A stretch of DNA of 64,000 nt from Hymenopellis radicata (taxonomy: Eukaryota > Basidiomycota > Agaricomycetes > Agaricales > Physalacriaceae). Numbering within the stretch: position 1 is the first letter of the stretch; the number at the start of each line of letters is the position of its first letter. A program made the translations under genes and the position numbers. Below are positions 21,959 to 39,419 of the stretch, piece by piece. The DNA lies in assembly GCA_015501595.1 (NCBI GenBank), contig JADNRX010000185.1, positions 42,663 through 106,662 on the forward strand, read 5' to 3'. A model generated the notes under the pieces. The model was not told the DNA's origin. It did no database searches and saw nothing but the letters and a program-made list of their open reading frames with translations.

Positions 21959-24270
21959 ATGCCGCCTTCAACCTCGGACAAGCATAGCGTGGATGTGAAG
22001 GAGGATGACCATGTTTCGCCATCTATCACTGATGTTGAAGCCGCCACATTAAGCGAGGCCGAAAAGAAGGCGTTGTACAGGAAAATCGACTGGCATCTCT
22101 TACCTATTCTCGTTCTCCTGTTTACGATGTCATTCGTGTACGTTCTTTTCCACGATCACCCATAATTTACCTGACACTTACTTCAGAGATCGGGGCAACA
22201 TCGGGGTACACTGACAAACGCGTACGGTGTCTCCCAGACGCTAATCCTTATCGTAGAATGCCCTCTCCTTAGGCCTGGTTCATGACTTGAACCTTCAAAT
22301 CGGAGTGCGCGCCAACATGGTGACGGCCCTTTTCTACATCGCATATGCGGCCTTCGAAGTTCCTTCTCAAATCATGTTGAAATTGACGCGTCCCTCGTTG
22401 TGGATACCTGGGACGATGATGGCTTGGGGAATTGTCATGACATTATCGTGCCTCGTGAAGAGCTATAATACGCTTTTGGTGTAAGTTCCTTCCTTAAAAT
22501 CAATCAGCCTGGCCCCTTACCGTATCACATCAGTTGTCGGTTCTTTCTGGGGTGCGCTTGCACAGCGGTCTTTCCTTGCTTGATATACTGAAGCGTTTGT
22601 AGCATGACGGAAGCCGGTATCGTTCCGGTAGGTTTCTAGTCGCGTGTTCGTCTCTATTATAAGTATTTGACACATGCGATAGGGAGCAATGTTCTATCTC
22701 TCGCTCTGGTATCCCCGTGCGGACATGGCGCAGCGAGCTGCGTACATGCTTTCAACAGCCGCAGTAGGGCGTGAGTCGGTTTGCGTTCATTGCCCACATG
22801 ATTGTTGAACATTTCTGATCAGTTGCCTGGGGAGGCATATTAGCTTATGGCATCAACAAATTAAATGGGTACGTTTTTCGAAAAGGATCGTAACAATCAT
22901 CCCTTGAGTACCGAATTGCAGTCGCGGGGATCTCAAAGGCTGGGCATGGATTGTAAGTGCCTCGCTTTCCATTGAAACTCTCGCTGACATGTATTCAGTT
23001 TGCTATTGAAGGGATCCTCACCTGTGTTTTCGCTGCTATTGGCCTCGCTTTCATGCACGACGTCAGTATGCCAATTCTGCATGCTTGACCAGGTCGGATA
23101 ACTAATGAATGACCGGCGCAGTACCCCGAGACCGCGAAATTCCTTACCGAGAAAGAGCGCGCCCAAGTAAAGGCGCTTCTGAAAGCAGACAGCAAAGGAG
23201 CACCTACGGCGTTCCGATGGAAATACCTTCTCGACGCTCTGAAAGATTGGAAGGTATACGTGTTGACTTGTGTATATCTGGGGTCTGCCTCTTCACTGTC
23301 GACTGTCTCGAAGATCGCTGATGCCCCAATCAGCGTTTTGACCACGACGTTCGACATCGCTCTATTCTTACCCACCATCATCAGAGATATCGGATACAGT
23401 GCAGCCAATGCTCAGCTACTATTAGTGCCTCCACACTGCCTCGCTTGGCCGTACGTGTCGCATGCATCATTCGCCTTTCGATGCTGACAAGCATATAGCA
23501 TCACTATTGGAACTTCAATTCTTTCCGATAGGTTTAACATGAGGGGTCCATTCCTCATGATATTCTCATCCATCGGGATGATTGGGTTCGGCATGCTTCG
23601 CTCATCTGTAGGCACGGGCGCTGTTGGATATGTTGCAGTCTTCTTCGCTGTGATTGGAACTGCGACGTCAGAGCCTGAGCTCTTCCCCTCCCGAACCTTA
23701 ATGCTCACGCTCACGTAGTTGCATTCCCATCTCCGTAACATGGATTAGTACGAACGCTGGAGGAGAGATGAAGCGCGCTGCAACGCTCGGGATAGTGTTG
23801 GGAACTGGATCTCTCGGAGGGTCGGCTCGCTGCTCAGCTCTATCCGTCAGCTCGCTAACTGGTTTGCAGCATCATCGCTTCATTCACCTTCCGCACGAAA
23901 GACGCACCCAAGTACCACTTGGGACACAACGGTACGTACTAGGTCCTCCCATGTGTTCGTCTCTCCTCATCTTCCAAACTGAATAGTTGCCCTCGGAATG
24001 TTGGGATTAATGTACGCGCATGCTCACTCGTGGAACTATTACCGTAGTATCTGACGCAAGTCTTCTTAGTTTCGCGTCTTCGGCCCTCTTGACGTTCACG
24101 TATTGGCGACTTAACAAAGCAAAACGGCTGCGGTGTGAGGGAGAAAAGATTGACGATTCTCGAGCGCATGAATTCTCGGATCTTAACGATGCAAGTCCAT
24201 TGTTCAGGTATGATACTCAGTTTTTCTGCTGATGGTCCGTTCTCACTGGTCTGATAGGTACACGATATAG
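21959..24270 (+). CDS. MFS transporter, allantoate permease/TNA1 (anion:cation symporter) family
   Basis: Start ATG 21959 (MPPSTSDKHS), stop TAG 24268-24270 after a last exon of only a few codons. Exons splice in frame at about ten short introns. The protein reads KIDWHLLPILVLLFTMSFV, DRGNIGNALSLGLVHDLNL, FEVPSQIMLKLTRPSLWIPG, FFLGMTEAGIVPGAMFYLS, WYPRADMAQRAAY, VAWGGILAYGINKLNG, and later SDRFNMRGPFLMI and NAGGEMKRAATLGIVLGTG. DRGNIGNA and TEAG are hallmarks of this family of 12-helix plasma-membrane carriers for organic anions such as allantoate, nicotinate or pantothenate. The substrate is unknown. A 50-residue hydrophilic N-terminus and a short acidic C-terminus flank the membrane domain. 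No frame break was found. Confidence 0.88.
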
Positions 24271-24432
24271 CATACCAAATGCTCCCACATCACGATTGTT
24301 TTGTACACGACTAATGTCATACTATTACGAGTCATACACACGGGAATTGCAGGATATAGTACAGTACGGAACTGGACGGAAAGCTCGTAGACGACCACCG
24401 TACTGACAGTGACAGTTCAAGTCCTTCCCACT

Positions 24433-24870
24433 TCACAACCCACAATCCACCGGCTTCAGAGCCTTCGTGACAATATCCACGATACCATACTCCAACGCAT
24501 GCCCACCGGTCAAATCGTCCATAGCAGCGATGGTCGTATACCATCCCTCTTGCGCATGGTCGATAACAGTCACCTTGATACTGTTCGTCTTGCCTGTGTT
24601 GTCAGTGTATGACAAATTCCAGCAGGCGCCACATTGAGGTGAGTTCCATCCTGGAACGGCATAGGAAGACGTGACGTAGGGGTACGTGGGGAGCGAATCG
24701 AGGGTGGTATAACCGCGCGTGATAAGTCCATTTTCGCCACTGGAGCACGCGGTGGTGTTCAGCGAGGTGCTGCCTGTCCCGTAGTGATAGTCGTATCCGA
24801 GCTTGCTCGTGCCCGCGAGAGCAGAGGAAGCAAGGGCGACGGTAGCGACGATTATAGATGTGAACTTCAT
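24433..24870 (-). CDS. Cerato-platanin family secreted protein
   Basis: Start ATG 24870, stop 24433, 145 residues without an intron. An N-terminal signal peptide (MKFTSIIVATVALASSALAG) precedes the mature domain. Conserved blocks are TTACSSGENGLITRGYTTLD, GWNSPQCGACWNLSYTD, DHAQEGWYTTIAAMDDLTGG and the end KPVDCGL. The four conserved cysteines (TAC, QC, AC, VDC) are all present and should form two disulfides. Family members are small secreted proteins that bind chitin-like oligosaccharides, act in cell walls and can trigger plant defence. The gene is divergent from a decayed relative at 25944. Confidence 0.93.
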   Translation of the reverse strand: MKFTSIIVATVALASSALAGTSKLGYDYHYGTGSTSLNTTACSSGENGLITRGYTTLDSLPTYPYVTSSYAVPGWNSPQCGACWNLSYTDNTGKTNSIKVTVIDHAQEGWYTTIAAMDDLTGGHALEYGIVDIVTKALKPVDCGL

Positions 24871-25943
24871 GGGAGGCACTGCTGAGAGCTCTGACAGTCA
24901 ATTCCAAGGAAGTACAAAGGTACGGAAAATGCACACCTCTTCAGACGATGAAAGTAAACGACTGAGGAAGGGAATGCACAGGCGAGGTATGAAGGGGACG
25001 GCGGAGAATCAAAATTAAAGCTAATGCGCTGTAGTCAAGCAAAAAGGAAGCGAGCAGCGTTGGCGGGGACTAGAAGAACAGCGATTTCATGCTCTTTATA
25101 ACGAAGGGTCGGGTCGAGAGCGCGCTCGATGGAAAGAGTTGAAGATTAAGGTACTTGTCACATAATTCAAACGGGGTGGCGAGGCCGCCATTCACGCTGT
25201 CTGTTCTCAGGAGCCGTCTGTGACGATGAGGTCGGGCTAGACACCCAAGCCATTCTTTAATATAGAGACGGTCTCCGACGTCGGCGTGCGTGGACGCTGT
25301 CAAGATGAACTTCCAAGAAGGTACGACGGGAGATGCAACGTTTTACGTTTGCCTCGGGGATGGACATGATCCGGTTTGAGTTCGTAGAGAGCAGAAGATA
25401 CCGCGGGCTGTTGAATTAAGGACTTGCAGAGGACAACGAAGATTCGTCCGATACTACCTTGAAAGAAAAAGACTGAACAAGAGGAAATTGTTGATTGTTT
25501 CGGGAATTACCGAGAGACAGGGGCAAACGTCCGGTCAGGCGGTTCGTGCTCTTGTTTTCTACCTCCATCCTCAACGGATTTCTTCCCCGCGAAACTGTCA
25601 GAGACTTAGGGTCTACTGGATCATTTCCTGATAAGTATCGCTCTCCGTCTTTCCTCAACTTTCCAAACACGCCGATGTTGACGCTGCACTTGTCAAATGT
25701 CGTTTACACGCTAAAGGTACCTGACCGCGGTGAATTCTCGACTTACCACATCAGTGGAGCTGAAACATCCTTGGTCTTCATTCTGGATGGTGCTTCGGCG
25801 AGCCTCCCCGGTATTCATTCAACCTCTAAAGCTGTCTCGACGAGCACCTCGACTGGACGCTGCATACGACGGGAACTCTATCTTGAAAATAAATACGAGG
25901 AATGCGGCGCTGTACACACCCTAAAACCACAGTCACAAACGAC
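24871..25943. promoter_or_regulatory. Divergent region between the two cerato-platanin genes
   Basis: About 1.07 kb between the two start codons. An open frame at 25495-25947 on the plus strand has no recognised domain and overlaps the 25944 start. No gene is supported. Confidence 0.4.
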
Positions 25944-26355
25944 ATGAGAGTCACTTCAATAGTCTTTACCCTTGCTTGCACCCTCGCCACTACCGTGCAG
26001 GCCGTTACTCTCGGCTACGACCGAGTTTGGGGCAACTCCTCTCTCCAGTTCTAATGGGGCGAACGGTCTCATGACCCGTGGCTATACCACATTCGACTCC
26101 CTCCCGACGTTCCTTTACATTGCCTCATCCTCTGTTGTTGCTGGCTGGACCTCACCCCAGTGCGGTAGCTGCTGGTGTTTGGTGTACAAGGATGCTAAAG
26201 GAGTACCGAAGAATATTACTGTGACGATAGTTGATCATGCATTGAATGGGTTTTATACTACGTCCCCGACGGCGATGGATTGCTTGACGGGTGGGCATGC
26301 TGTTGAATATGGAGTGGTGGATGTAACGGCGACGATGCTGATGCCGGTGAATTGA
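25944..26355 (+). pseudogene. Second cerato-platanin, frame-broken and lacking terminal cysteines
   Basis: The ATG at 25944 opens a signal peptide (MRVTSIVFTLACTLATTVQA) and VTLGYDRVWGNSSL, then stops at a TAA near 26052. The mature domain continues in another frame: NGANGLMTRGYTTFDSLPTF, GWTSPQCGSCWCLVYKD, DHALNGFYTTSPTAMDCLTG and ATMLMPVN. The first conserved Cys falls in the frame break and the last (VDCGL in the neighbour) is gone, because the frame ends at PVN. Two extra cysteines appear (WC, DC). This is most likely a decayed duplicate, though one deletion could be an assembly error. Confidence 0.85.
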
Positions 26356-27577
26356 ACTGGGCATTGAATTGTTTGAACCAACTCGGATTTGGACAGCCTT
26401 TTGGATTCGATCTTGCAGTAAAATCGCATGATGTACGAGTACAGTAATATACTTATAATATGCCTTTTGTTCCTCCGTTTGTGCCAGTAACAATCCTTCA
26501 ACGGTGGGGTTATTTTTGTCGTTTAGAAGTTTAACGCGTTTTATCCAAGGGGTATCCGATCACAGAATTTCTCAAAACGTCTGGTCTGTTTGATTGTGTT
26601 TACTTTGGAGGCTCAAACTTGTAGACAGGCAAAGCGTCAATCCTCGTGTAACTTTTGGTGTAGACCTCAGATAAATATTTGTAGTACATACATTTTATGT
26701 AACATATTTAAACAATTATTGGACAAGTAATGAGACTTGTCCGTACAGCGGTGAACCATGTAGAAACAAAATGCGATATTTTCAACATTTCACGTGATCA
26801 ACGGAAATGACCGAGGAGCGCGTCGCGTCGCTACCGTCTACTATATCAATAATAACAATTATTCTACTCTAGGGCATTGCTGGTGAGTAGTTGTCGCCAT
26901 TAAGAGGTGGAACGAAGCCAAAACCAAGCGTAGAAAACGGAAAGACGGTGGCACAAGCGGCGAAAAGGGGTGATTGCCATTTTCGGATGATGATCATCGT
27001 TGCTATAATCTTTTGGCTCTTAAATCAAGCCAGTGGAGACCTAAGTCGGATATGGACTTAGGCCATACCCGTGTCCGTGTCCCGGGAAGGCGCGCGTTCG
27101 ACTACCAGCCATGACACTTGCTTGCATATCTTAAAACAGCTTAAAACCATGTCATTTTGCTAGAGAGTGAATACAACAATGTGAAATATGCTACACAAGA
27201 GCTGAATTGAAAGTAAAGTATATATGAGGAGGAACAGGAATCGAGAGAGAGCTCCAAGTCGCGCTAAGTCTGCAAGGAAGTCTGAAAACGTTGTTGATCA
27301 ACACGTCAGTCAGAAGCGCGGAGGAATAACATACCAGAGCGTTGAAGATGGCGTCAAATGGAGGTGGCTAGAGGCAGTCAACGAGTCAACGAGGGTGGTA
27401 TAATGGTAGTGGGAAGAAACTTACCTGTTATGATCAACGTGATGTTTTGAACGCGACGGGATACGCTGCGCGCATAGCAGCATTGGCAAAGCTCGGAGTG
27501 ACAATAGAAGGTGCAGCGAATGGAACCATTGGTTATTCTCGGTTGTCGAGCATGAGTTGGGAGTCAGAAGTCGCGTG
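26356..27577. other. 1.2-kb AT-rich intergenic stretch
   Basis: No coding frame is supported. A tRNA-like remnant lies at about 27015-27112. Confidence 0.45.
27015..27112 (+). other. tRNA-like remnant (weak)
   Basis: An A-box-like AAGCCAGTGG is followed by a perfect 8-bp hairpin (CCTAAGTC/GACTTAGG) and a B-box-like GCGTTCGACT. The T-stem does not pair and the acceptor stem is poor, so this is not a functional tRNA. It could be a decayed tRNA or a tRNA-derived short element. Confidence 0.25.
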
Positions 27578-28010
27578 GGTTGCGGTGGGAGCGCGCGCGA
27601 CGGCGGCGCCGACACCGCGAGGGCAAAAAGCGCTGTGATACTGCCTTCTATGAGTCTCAGAGAGGGAAGTACACAAAGAATGAAGCAAAACGCCCGCAAA
27701 CGGGCTAGAACGAGTCGTTTCGAGAGGCGAGGGAAGGGTGGGAAAGAGCGGGCGTGACGGCGCCGGCGAGGGCGAGAGCGGCAAAACCACTGTGGGAATG
27801 TTCTCTCTGCGTCTCAGAGAGGGCAACCGTCCAAGAATGACGCGAATCCGCCCACAAATGGGTGAAATTGAGTGGTTTTGAGGTAGGGGAGGTTTTGTTG
27901 AAGTGGGAGCGTGCGCGACAGCGGCGCCGGCAGCGCGAGAGCGGAAAGCGCTGTGGGATGCCCTCTCTGCATCTCTGAGAGGGCAGCAGTCTAAACGTGC
28001 AGGAAATCCG
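27578..28010 (+). repeat. Three GC-rich tandem repeat units, about 155-165 bp each
   Basis: Units begin near 27583, 27740 and 27903 with variants of GTGGGAGCGNGCGCGAC. Each contains a GCGCCGGC-type core, CTCTCTGCGTCTCAGAGAGG (or a variant), and a tail ending near CACAAATGG. Similarity between units is moderate. They abut the 3' end of the AreA-type block. Confidence 0.75.
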
Positions 28011-28014
28011 TGGA

Positions 28015-28531
28015 GAAATGGAATGGTTCCGGTAAAGTCTGGCTCTTCGAGCTCCTCGATGCTCCTGCAGACAGTGTTGGCATCATCGTCACTGTAGCGC
28101 GAAAAAGAGCAGCTCACCTTGTCGCCCATAACCTTGGACAGTTTCTTGAACTCGCGCCTGGATTTGGCATTGTCCGCGTCGACGATGAGGTTCTGGAGAT
28201 GCCATAGCCGCCAACTCAAGTTCTCGAGCCGCTGGCCCTGTTCCAGGTAACGAATGACAGATTGTGGTAGCGTGCCGTCGACGGTCGTCGGGTTGAACCA
28301 GTCCTGAAGACGAGGGCAAGGAAAGAATATGTCATGGACGCGGATGGAAAAAGAGATGCCGACGGGTTGCCAGCGCCGAGTGCAAGAATCTAATCTTTTC
28401 AGATTGGAAACTTGAAAACCATTGGCTGGGGCGCAAGTCCAAAACGGAGCGTTCTCCGTATGGACATAGGCTTGAAAAGCCTTGCGCCAGCCAAACGAGC
28501 ACTTGAAAACGACTTGGGATTGATCGGTCAA
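28015..28531 (-). pseudogene. AreA-type GATA-like (DUF1752) domain gene, truncated
   Basis: The minus frame reads LQDWFNPTTVDGTLPQSV, YLEQGQRLENLSWRLWHLQN, DADNAKSRREFKKLSKVMGD, then RSIEELEEPDFTG. The stretch with RLENLSWRLW is the DUF1752 signature found at the N-terminus of fungal AreA-like nitrogen regulators and related proteins. The usual C-terminal parts, including any GATA zinc finger, are missing. Right after the block the frame enters the tandem repeats at 27578-28010, so the gene looks broken off there. The upstream part to 28531 is open but not recognisable. Confidence 0.6.
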
Positions 28532-29114
28532 AAATCACTCTCTCGCGCACCGTCTCGATTCACCGTAAAAGCTATTGTCAGTAGAGCCTAATAATCTCTC
28601 TAATTCTCTCTCTCTTTTCTCTTTTCTCTCTCTTTTTTCAACTTGAAAAAACTTGAAAAACACTCCCTCTCCACAGACATAGGTCATAGGCCAATCTTTT
28701 GGAGACGGCGTGGCAGATTCTGTGATCCGATCCCCCTTGGTTTTATCCAAATATACCTGGCAAGAGGCCGTCGTGTTCGTGGCGTATCGAAATGAGCAGC
28801 GATTGTAGTGAAAACAGGCGCAACACAAGTACGACGTGTTCAAAGGATACGCTCTGCGCACGCCGCGAAAATGCAGGAGCAGGACCACTCGGCTTCGCTG
28901 CCGATAGCTTGGCGCTTACTAACGCCGACGGAACGCGCAACTTGGCTGTAGGCACCGGGGAGGATAACCATCACTTGGGATGATACTTGACTCATCTAAC
29001 CAACGCTCATAAAGAGGCTGCGTTGAACGACTGTCTTCTACTACTACAGCGTGGCCAGCCGGGCTAGGTTTCGAAAGTTCATCTCATTGACACGTGGGGT
29101 GTGTCCTTTCGAAG
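28532..29114. other. Upstream of ABC transporter, CT-rich low complexity
   Basis: A pyrimidine-rich tract with CTCTCT runs and repeated CTTGAAAA lies at about 28590-28670. Short frames on both strands lack motifs. The region includes the ABC transporter promoter. Confidence 0.4.
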
Positions 29115-34928
<5,814 letters not shown>

Positions 34929-35626
34929 AGGACTATAGACTATAATAGACCATACCACACCCCACTCAGCTACGCTCAATACACTCCTCATTGGATAATA
35001 TATACAGAGAACCTTGTGGGATAGACATGCAACCTAACGCCTGATGGTGAAATATCGACCAGAGGTTCGGTTCAAGCCTGTATGTTTATAAGTATGGTAC
35101 AGTATCGGACTACCAAATGGATGGGTTGGTCCAACGACATCCACGCAGGGTTCGGGCGGTACACAATGGATTCGGATTTAGACTAAAAGGATGCATGATT
35201 GAGTCGCACGATCCGTGTGCTTTGGCTGGCCGACATGCATACTTTGGCCAGCAACGATGCATGGCGTGGCCGGCTGCTATGCATGGTGTGGCCGACTCCG
35301 TATATGTGCTTGGCCGAGAAGTCAGCCTGCAAAATGATCCGAACGCTTACTTGCATCTTCTTATCCTTTCTATATTAACATCGGCGACAGACGCTAGCCT
35401 GTAGTATTGAGTCTCCGAATAAGTATCGTCCGCAGTGCCGACGTGGTTACATCTACTGATTATTCAACCTTTCTTGATAATTAACGAGATTCCGCTGAGG
35501 TTTAAGATTTGGTTAAGGATGATAATACTTAGATAGTAATGTCCCCATGTCCGAGTCAACCTGCGCCCGGAGGAGGAAGAAGGGTACCCATCATCCCTTG
35601 GCGTTTTGGTATGTCGGTGAGTAGCC
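34929..35626. other. Intergenic between ABC transporter and C2H2 gene (tail to tail)
   Basis: No gene is recognised here. It holds the 22-bp repeat listed separately. Confidence 0.4.
35217..35330 (+). repeat. Short 22-bp imperfect tandem repeat
   Basis: Three or more copies of a 22-bp unit of the form GCATNNTNTGGCCNNC lie in tandem between about 35236 and 35310. The copies differ by several bases. Confidence 0.6.
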
Positions 35627-36678
35627 TTAGCCGCATGTGTGCCCGCATTGCCTCCGATGTCGTTGCAGAGAAGATTCGTCAGCATACATCCTCTCACAAC
35701 CCACAAAAGTGCACAAGAAAGTCACTCCGTTGTGCTTACTCTTGATATGCCCTACAGCCATGGTGAGCAATGAGAACATGGCCCGTGACGTTCACACGTA
35801 CTGTTAAGAGCACCTGGAGTCGTGAAATCATTATCAGATGAACACTCATCGCAAAAGTATTTGGCTAGTCCGGGATATTTTCGGCGTTTCGAGACTACAA
35901 CTTGATTTCTGCCCCGACGCCTGCAAAATGTCCTGCCAGGTTGAGGACTTGTATAGGCGACGACATCATCAAATGATCCGTTGGGCGTGGCGTAATTTAG
36001 GTCAACCTCAAGGGCATTGGGAGAACTTGGAACATATGATGGCACGCTGGTAGTGAAGGACGACGTTGCGGAATCTGGTTGTTGACTGAAGGGAGGAATC
36101 AAGCTGGAACTTGAATTTGCTACGGACGTGGGAGGGACACCGAGAGGGGATATCCGATTCCAGTCCTTCTCAAAGATCCCGGTGCTACCGGTGAGATCCA
36201 AGGGGTCTGCCCAGGAGGCAACCGTGGCGCCATTTTCGGCAGCGACGGGATGTTCGGGGGTAAGGGAATCATAAACAATGTGATACGGAAACCCGAATGA
36301 CGGTCCACGATGGGCGAAACTAGTAGGAATGTCGCTCCGAGTCCACACAGGAGAAGAATAATAGGTGGCCAAACCAGGTGTAGGTGCGGTCAAGGGACCA
36401 GAAATCGCCTCACCGACGAATGTGTTGCCAATGTGAAGCGCAGTGTTTGGGTAATGCTGTCGAAACGTATCAAGAGGTCTCCAATTTGTGCCTTGATAGC
36501 CAAGGCCAGAATTTAATTGCGGAGCATATGCCCGGGACATGAGATGACCTGGAGGGTGACCTGCGGGAGCAACAACGCCTCGAGATGCGTCATAGTTGAT
36601 GAGAAATGGATCTTCGGACCACTCTGAATATTGTGACTGAGCATTCCGCGTAACGTGAGACACGGTGCCACGAACCAT
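35627..36678 (-). CDS. C2H2 zinc-finger transcription factor
   Basis: An ATG at 36678 with an intron at 35752-35801 gives 333 residues ending at TAA 35627-35629. Two fingers lie at the C-terminus. The first reads CDEC...FTTPGALNRHIKSKH (C2H2, spliced across the intron). The second reads CTFVGCERMYADESSLQRHRRQC (C2H2-like with a final Cys). The rest is low-complexity Ser/Pro-rich sequence and a basic patch RTFCRRRGRNQVVVSKRRKY just before finger 1. The expected role is a nuclear DNA-binding regulator of unknown target. Coding sequence continues in frame upstream to 36744 (ITEYTVKIPTWTLQQTAW), and exon-like blocks exist to about 36981. I could not join them in frame, so the true start may be farther upstream. 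Confidence 0.78.
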
Positions 36679-36744
36679 AACGCGATGCGACCAAGCCGTC
36701 TGCTGTAACGTCCAAGTCGGAATCTTGACTGTGTATTCGGTAAT

Positions 36745-39419
36745 CTATGAGATTCGCGAGTTAAAGCATAGAAAACGGGACTTACAGCGTTGGACCATGC
36801 AGTGTTCCAACGGTCAAAGAATCAATGCCTGAGATTGCATCGTTGACGTTGTCACTAGAGGTTGGAAAACGTGACTCTTAAGTAGACGCTGATGTAGGTT
36901 AAACGGGACTCACAGGGAGCAATACAATTGGTCCTGCAGGTCATCGTGGCCCGAGGACTGTCCTACAGGAACACAATTCATGGCAGTGGAAAGGACTCGG
37001 AGTCGGAGGAGCTGCTGTTAGACTCAGAAATGCATTTGGGATGAGGCGGTCACTTTATATTCAAGAGCGAACAAGCGATACAGCGTAGTGGAAATTAATC
37101 CTCCACCTTGCTGCATTGTTGCTGCTTTTTGCTATTCGGTTAAGAAGGAGCGATTGATTGATTGACAATGGGGGTATTCTGAAGGCGCCGGGATCACGTA
37201 CCTTATTCGAGAAGGATGAAACAACTGACAGGCGCGTCCATGAGATCGATAGACGCATGATACGAGAACGTCCCCATTCCAAGAGCATCGAGAGCAGATG
37301 AAGGCGCGTAGTATAAAAAAATGAGACCCTCAAATCAGCAAAATCGGGCGGTGTTCTGAACTTTCGGGAGGGTGGAATCGAAGAAGTATGGGTAGTAGCC
37401 CATTCTGTAGCAGATTAGACGCCGCATTATGCAAGAGGAGGAGAAACGGTGAAACGGTGTCATAAGCCGAGAATAAAGAAGGAGACTCGTCACAGGCACT
37501 GTGTTATATCATCACGTGCTGTGACACCTCCAGAACGATCGGCTCCGAACAGACTTGGAGAAGACCGTATATTAAAGTCTACTTGCTCGTGGCCTCCGGG
37601 TTTCAGAGTATGCGATGCGCTCATGTTCTCCTCCACTTTCCCTCATTCCAAAGATGCTGCCGGTTACTCATCTTATACCCGACTCAACCCATAACTTCTG
37701 GCACATCCATAATACACCTTAGGCTGTCCAGCACTAGATACACGACTTCTACTTTGGTCACGCCATGCATTCGTTGTCTCCTAATACTTCTGCTACCATG
37801 TAGAGCTGTCAGGTCTGTGTTAGAGATTGTTCAAGGCCTTCTCTCGTGCGAACGTACATCGATGAACGTCTTCTAGTAGAGCACCTCCTTCGTTGGCTCG
37901 CGCCGAATTCGTTCTGTCTGCTCATCGAGGACGCCAATAGCTATGAATTCCAGCCCCCTGTTGTGCTACAGCTGCTCGCCAGGACCAACTTCTCGAGCTA
38001 CAGCCCTGACACTGGACAGTGATAACCTTTGACCACCGTCCATTCACGTCATACGCTTGCACATTGCGCAGGTACGGAGTATACAGTGCGCGCAAACCGC
38101 GCACTGATTCTGGGTGGACACCCACAGCCTGGTTCAACAAGGCATCATCGACATCAATTAACGCCAATTTGTTTCCCATTTGGAGTCACATCTCTTCCTT
38201 TCATTCCGTCTTTCACCAGTCTAGTTCGGATACATCCGAAGCCGATAGATACGACATGTGGGCTCGGATTGGGCTCGGACTACATAGCACTTAGGCGCCG
38301 TTCATTTCCTGCATGATACAAAGTTTATACGACGTCGTATCCCGTAAGACCGTGCTGCACAATGCGCTTGGCGGTGGTGTGCGGTTCTGTAGCCCGGAGC
38401 TACCGACATCCATAGGGATTACTACAGTTCGCATGCCAACACTGAGCATTTCACTAATGTCAGTTACGAGCGCTTTCCTTTTGATCCACGACTACTATCA
38501 TCATTTCAAGTTCTCGAGAAAATCTTATATGTCGGGACGAGTTGACAGCAATCACTCCCAACAAGCCGGACTTTTCTTTTCCCCTCTAGACCTCGCCGTG
38601 CGCTTGAGCTGGTCATACTATTCTGGGGGTGATTGTTTGCAGGCATCTCTTCACCACTGCTGTCTTCCAGTATGCCGGCGTCGTTAATTTTGCTCACCAC
38701 GCTTCTAATTCCCTGTATGAGTAGTCAATACGGTCCTAAGTGAATCCACTGCGGATTGTTCGCTGAAAGCGTGTCTCCGATGTCCCTCCGGGACGCTAAA
38801 AGCCGGTGGATAACTCCTGATATCCATGTGTGTGCCAGGAATTGAGGAGATGGCTCCAAGATACTCCGCTTTCGATAAACGCGAAACAATTTTGCTCTAC
38901 AGACTTGCCAGCCCAAGATAAGTAAACTTGAATCCACTAGTTGGGCTAAGCCTTTGGTCTGATGTCAATTGTCCATGTCAGTACTTACCGCCCCAGTCAT
39001 GCTTCTCAACTAGATCTCGCGCGTGCTTGGTTCACCTCAAGCACTTTCCGTGCCGCGACGTAGGCTAGTAGCGTTAAAACTCGAACACTACTTACGGAGT
39101 ACCGGATCAATATTGCCGTGACTACATGTTTTAGTCTACTTCTCTCAAAAAATCCTTAAATCGATTATTCATTGCGAGTGGAAGGCGTTGGGAAGATGAG
39201 CGTTGGATGAGCGTGTGTTGAAGATGAGCCTGGGAAAGCTTGGAAAGTTCGGATCAACCGATCAGTCGCGTGTTCACCTCCTCCTTTTTAGCGCGTACCT
39301 TGCTCACGCTAGCGCTCAGCCTGGAGTTCTGTACGGCATGTTGTTTTTGTCACCGTGGGATCCTTCACCGCTTTGTTTTCTACATTCTCTGTCTTCTCGA
39401 GAACTCTTCTGTATGCGCA
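36745..39419. other. 2.7-kb region, no gene recognised apart from possible C2H2 5' exons
   Basis: Open frames up to about 120 codons exist on both strands but show no recognised motif, family resemblance or splice logic. Bases 36745-36981 may contain 5' exons of the C2H2 gene. The remainder appears empty. Confidence 0.45.

Noticed and set aside
25495..25947. 150-codon plus-strand frame upstream of the second cerato-platanin
   Set aside because: No domain or splice structure, and it overlaps the cerato-platanin start by a few bases. Composition alone is not enough.
27015..27112. Functional tRNA gene
   Set aside because: The T-stem is unpaired and the acceptor stem is weak. It is kept only as a low-confidence remnant.
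28015..28117. A 26-bp intron (GTGAGC...CTACAG) in the AreA-type block
   Set aside because: It is too short for a spliceosomal intron, and the frame reads through without it.
37449..38687. Possible genes in the 37-39 kb gap
   Set aside because: Frames of up to about 120 codons show no motif, family resemblance or consistent splice sites on either strand.
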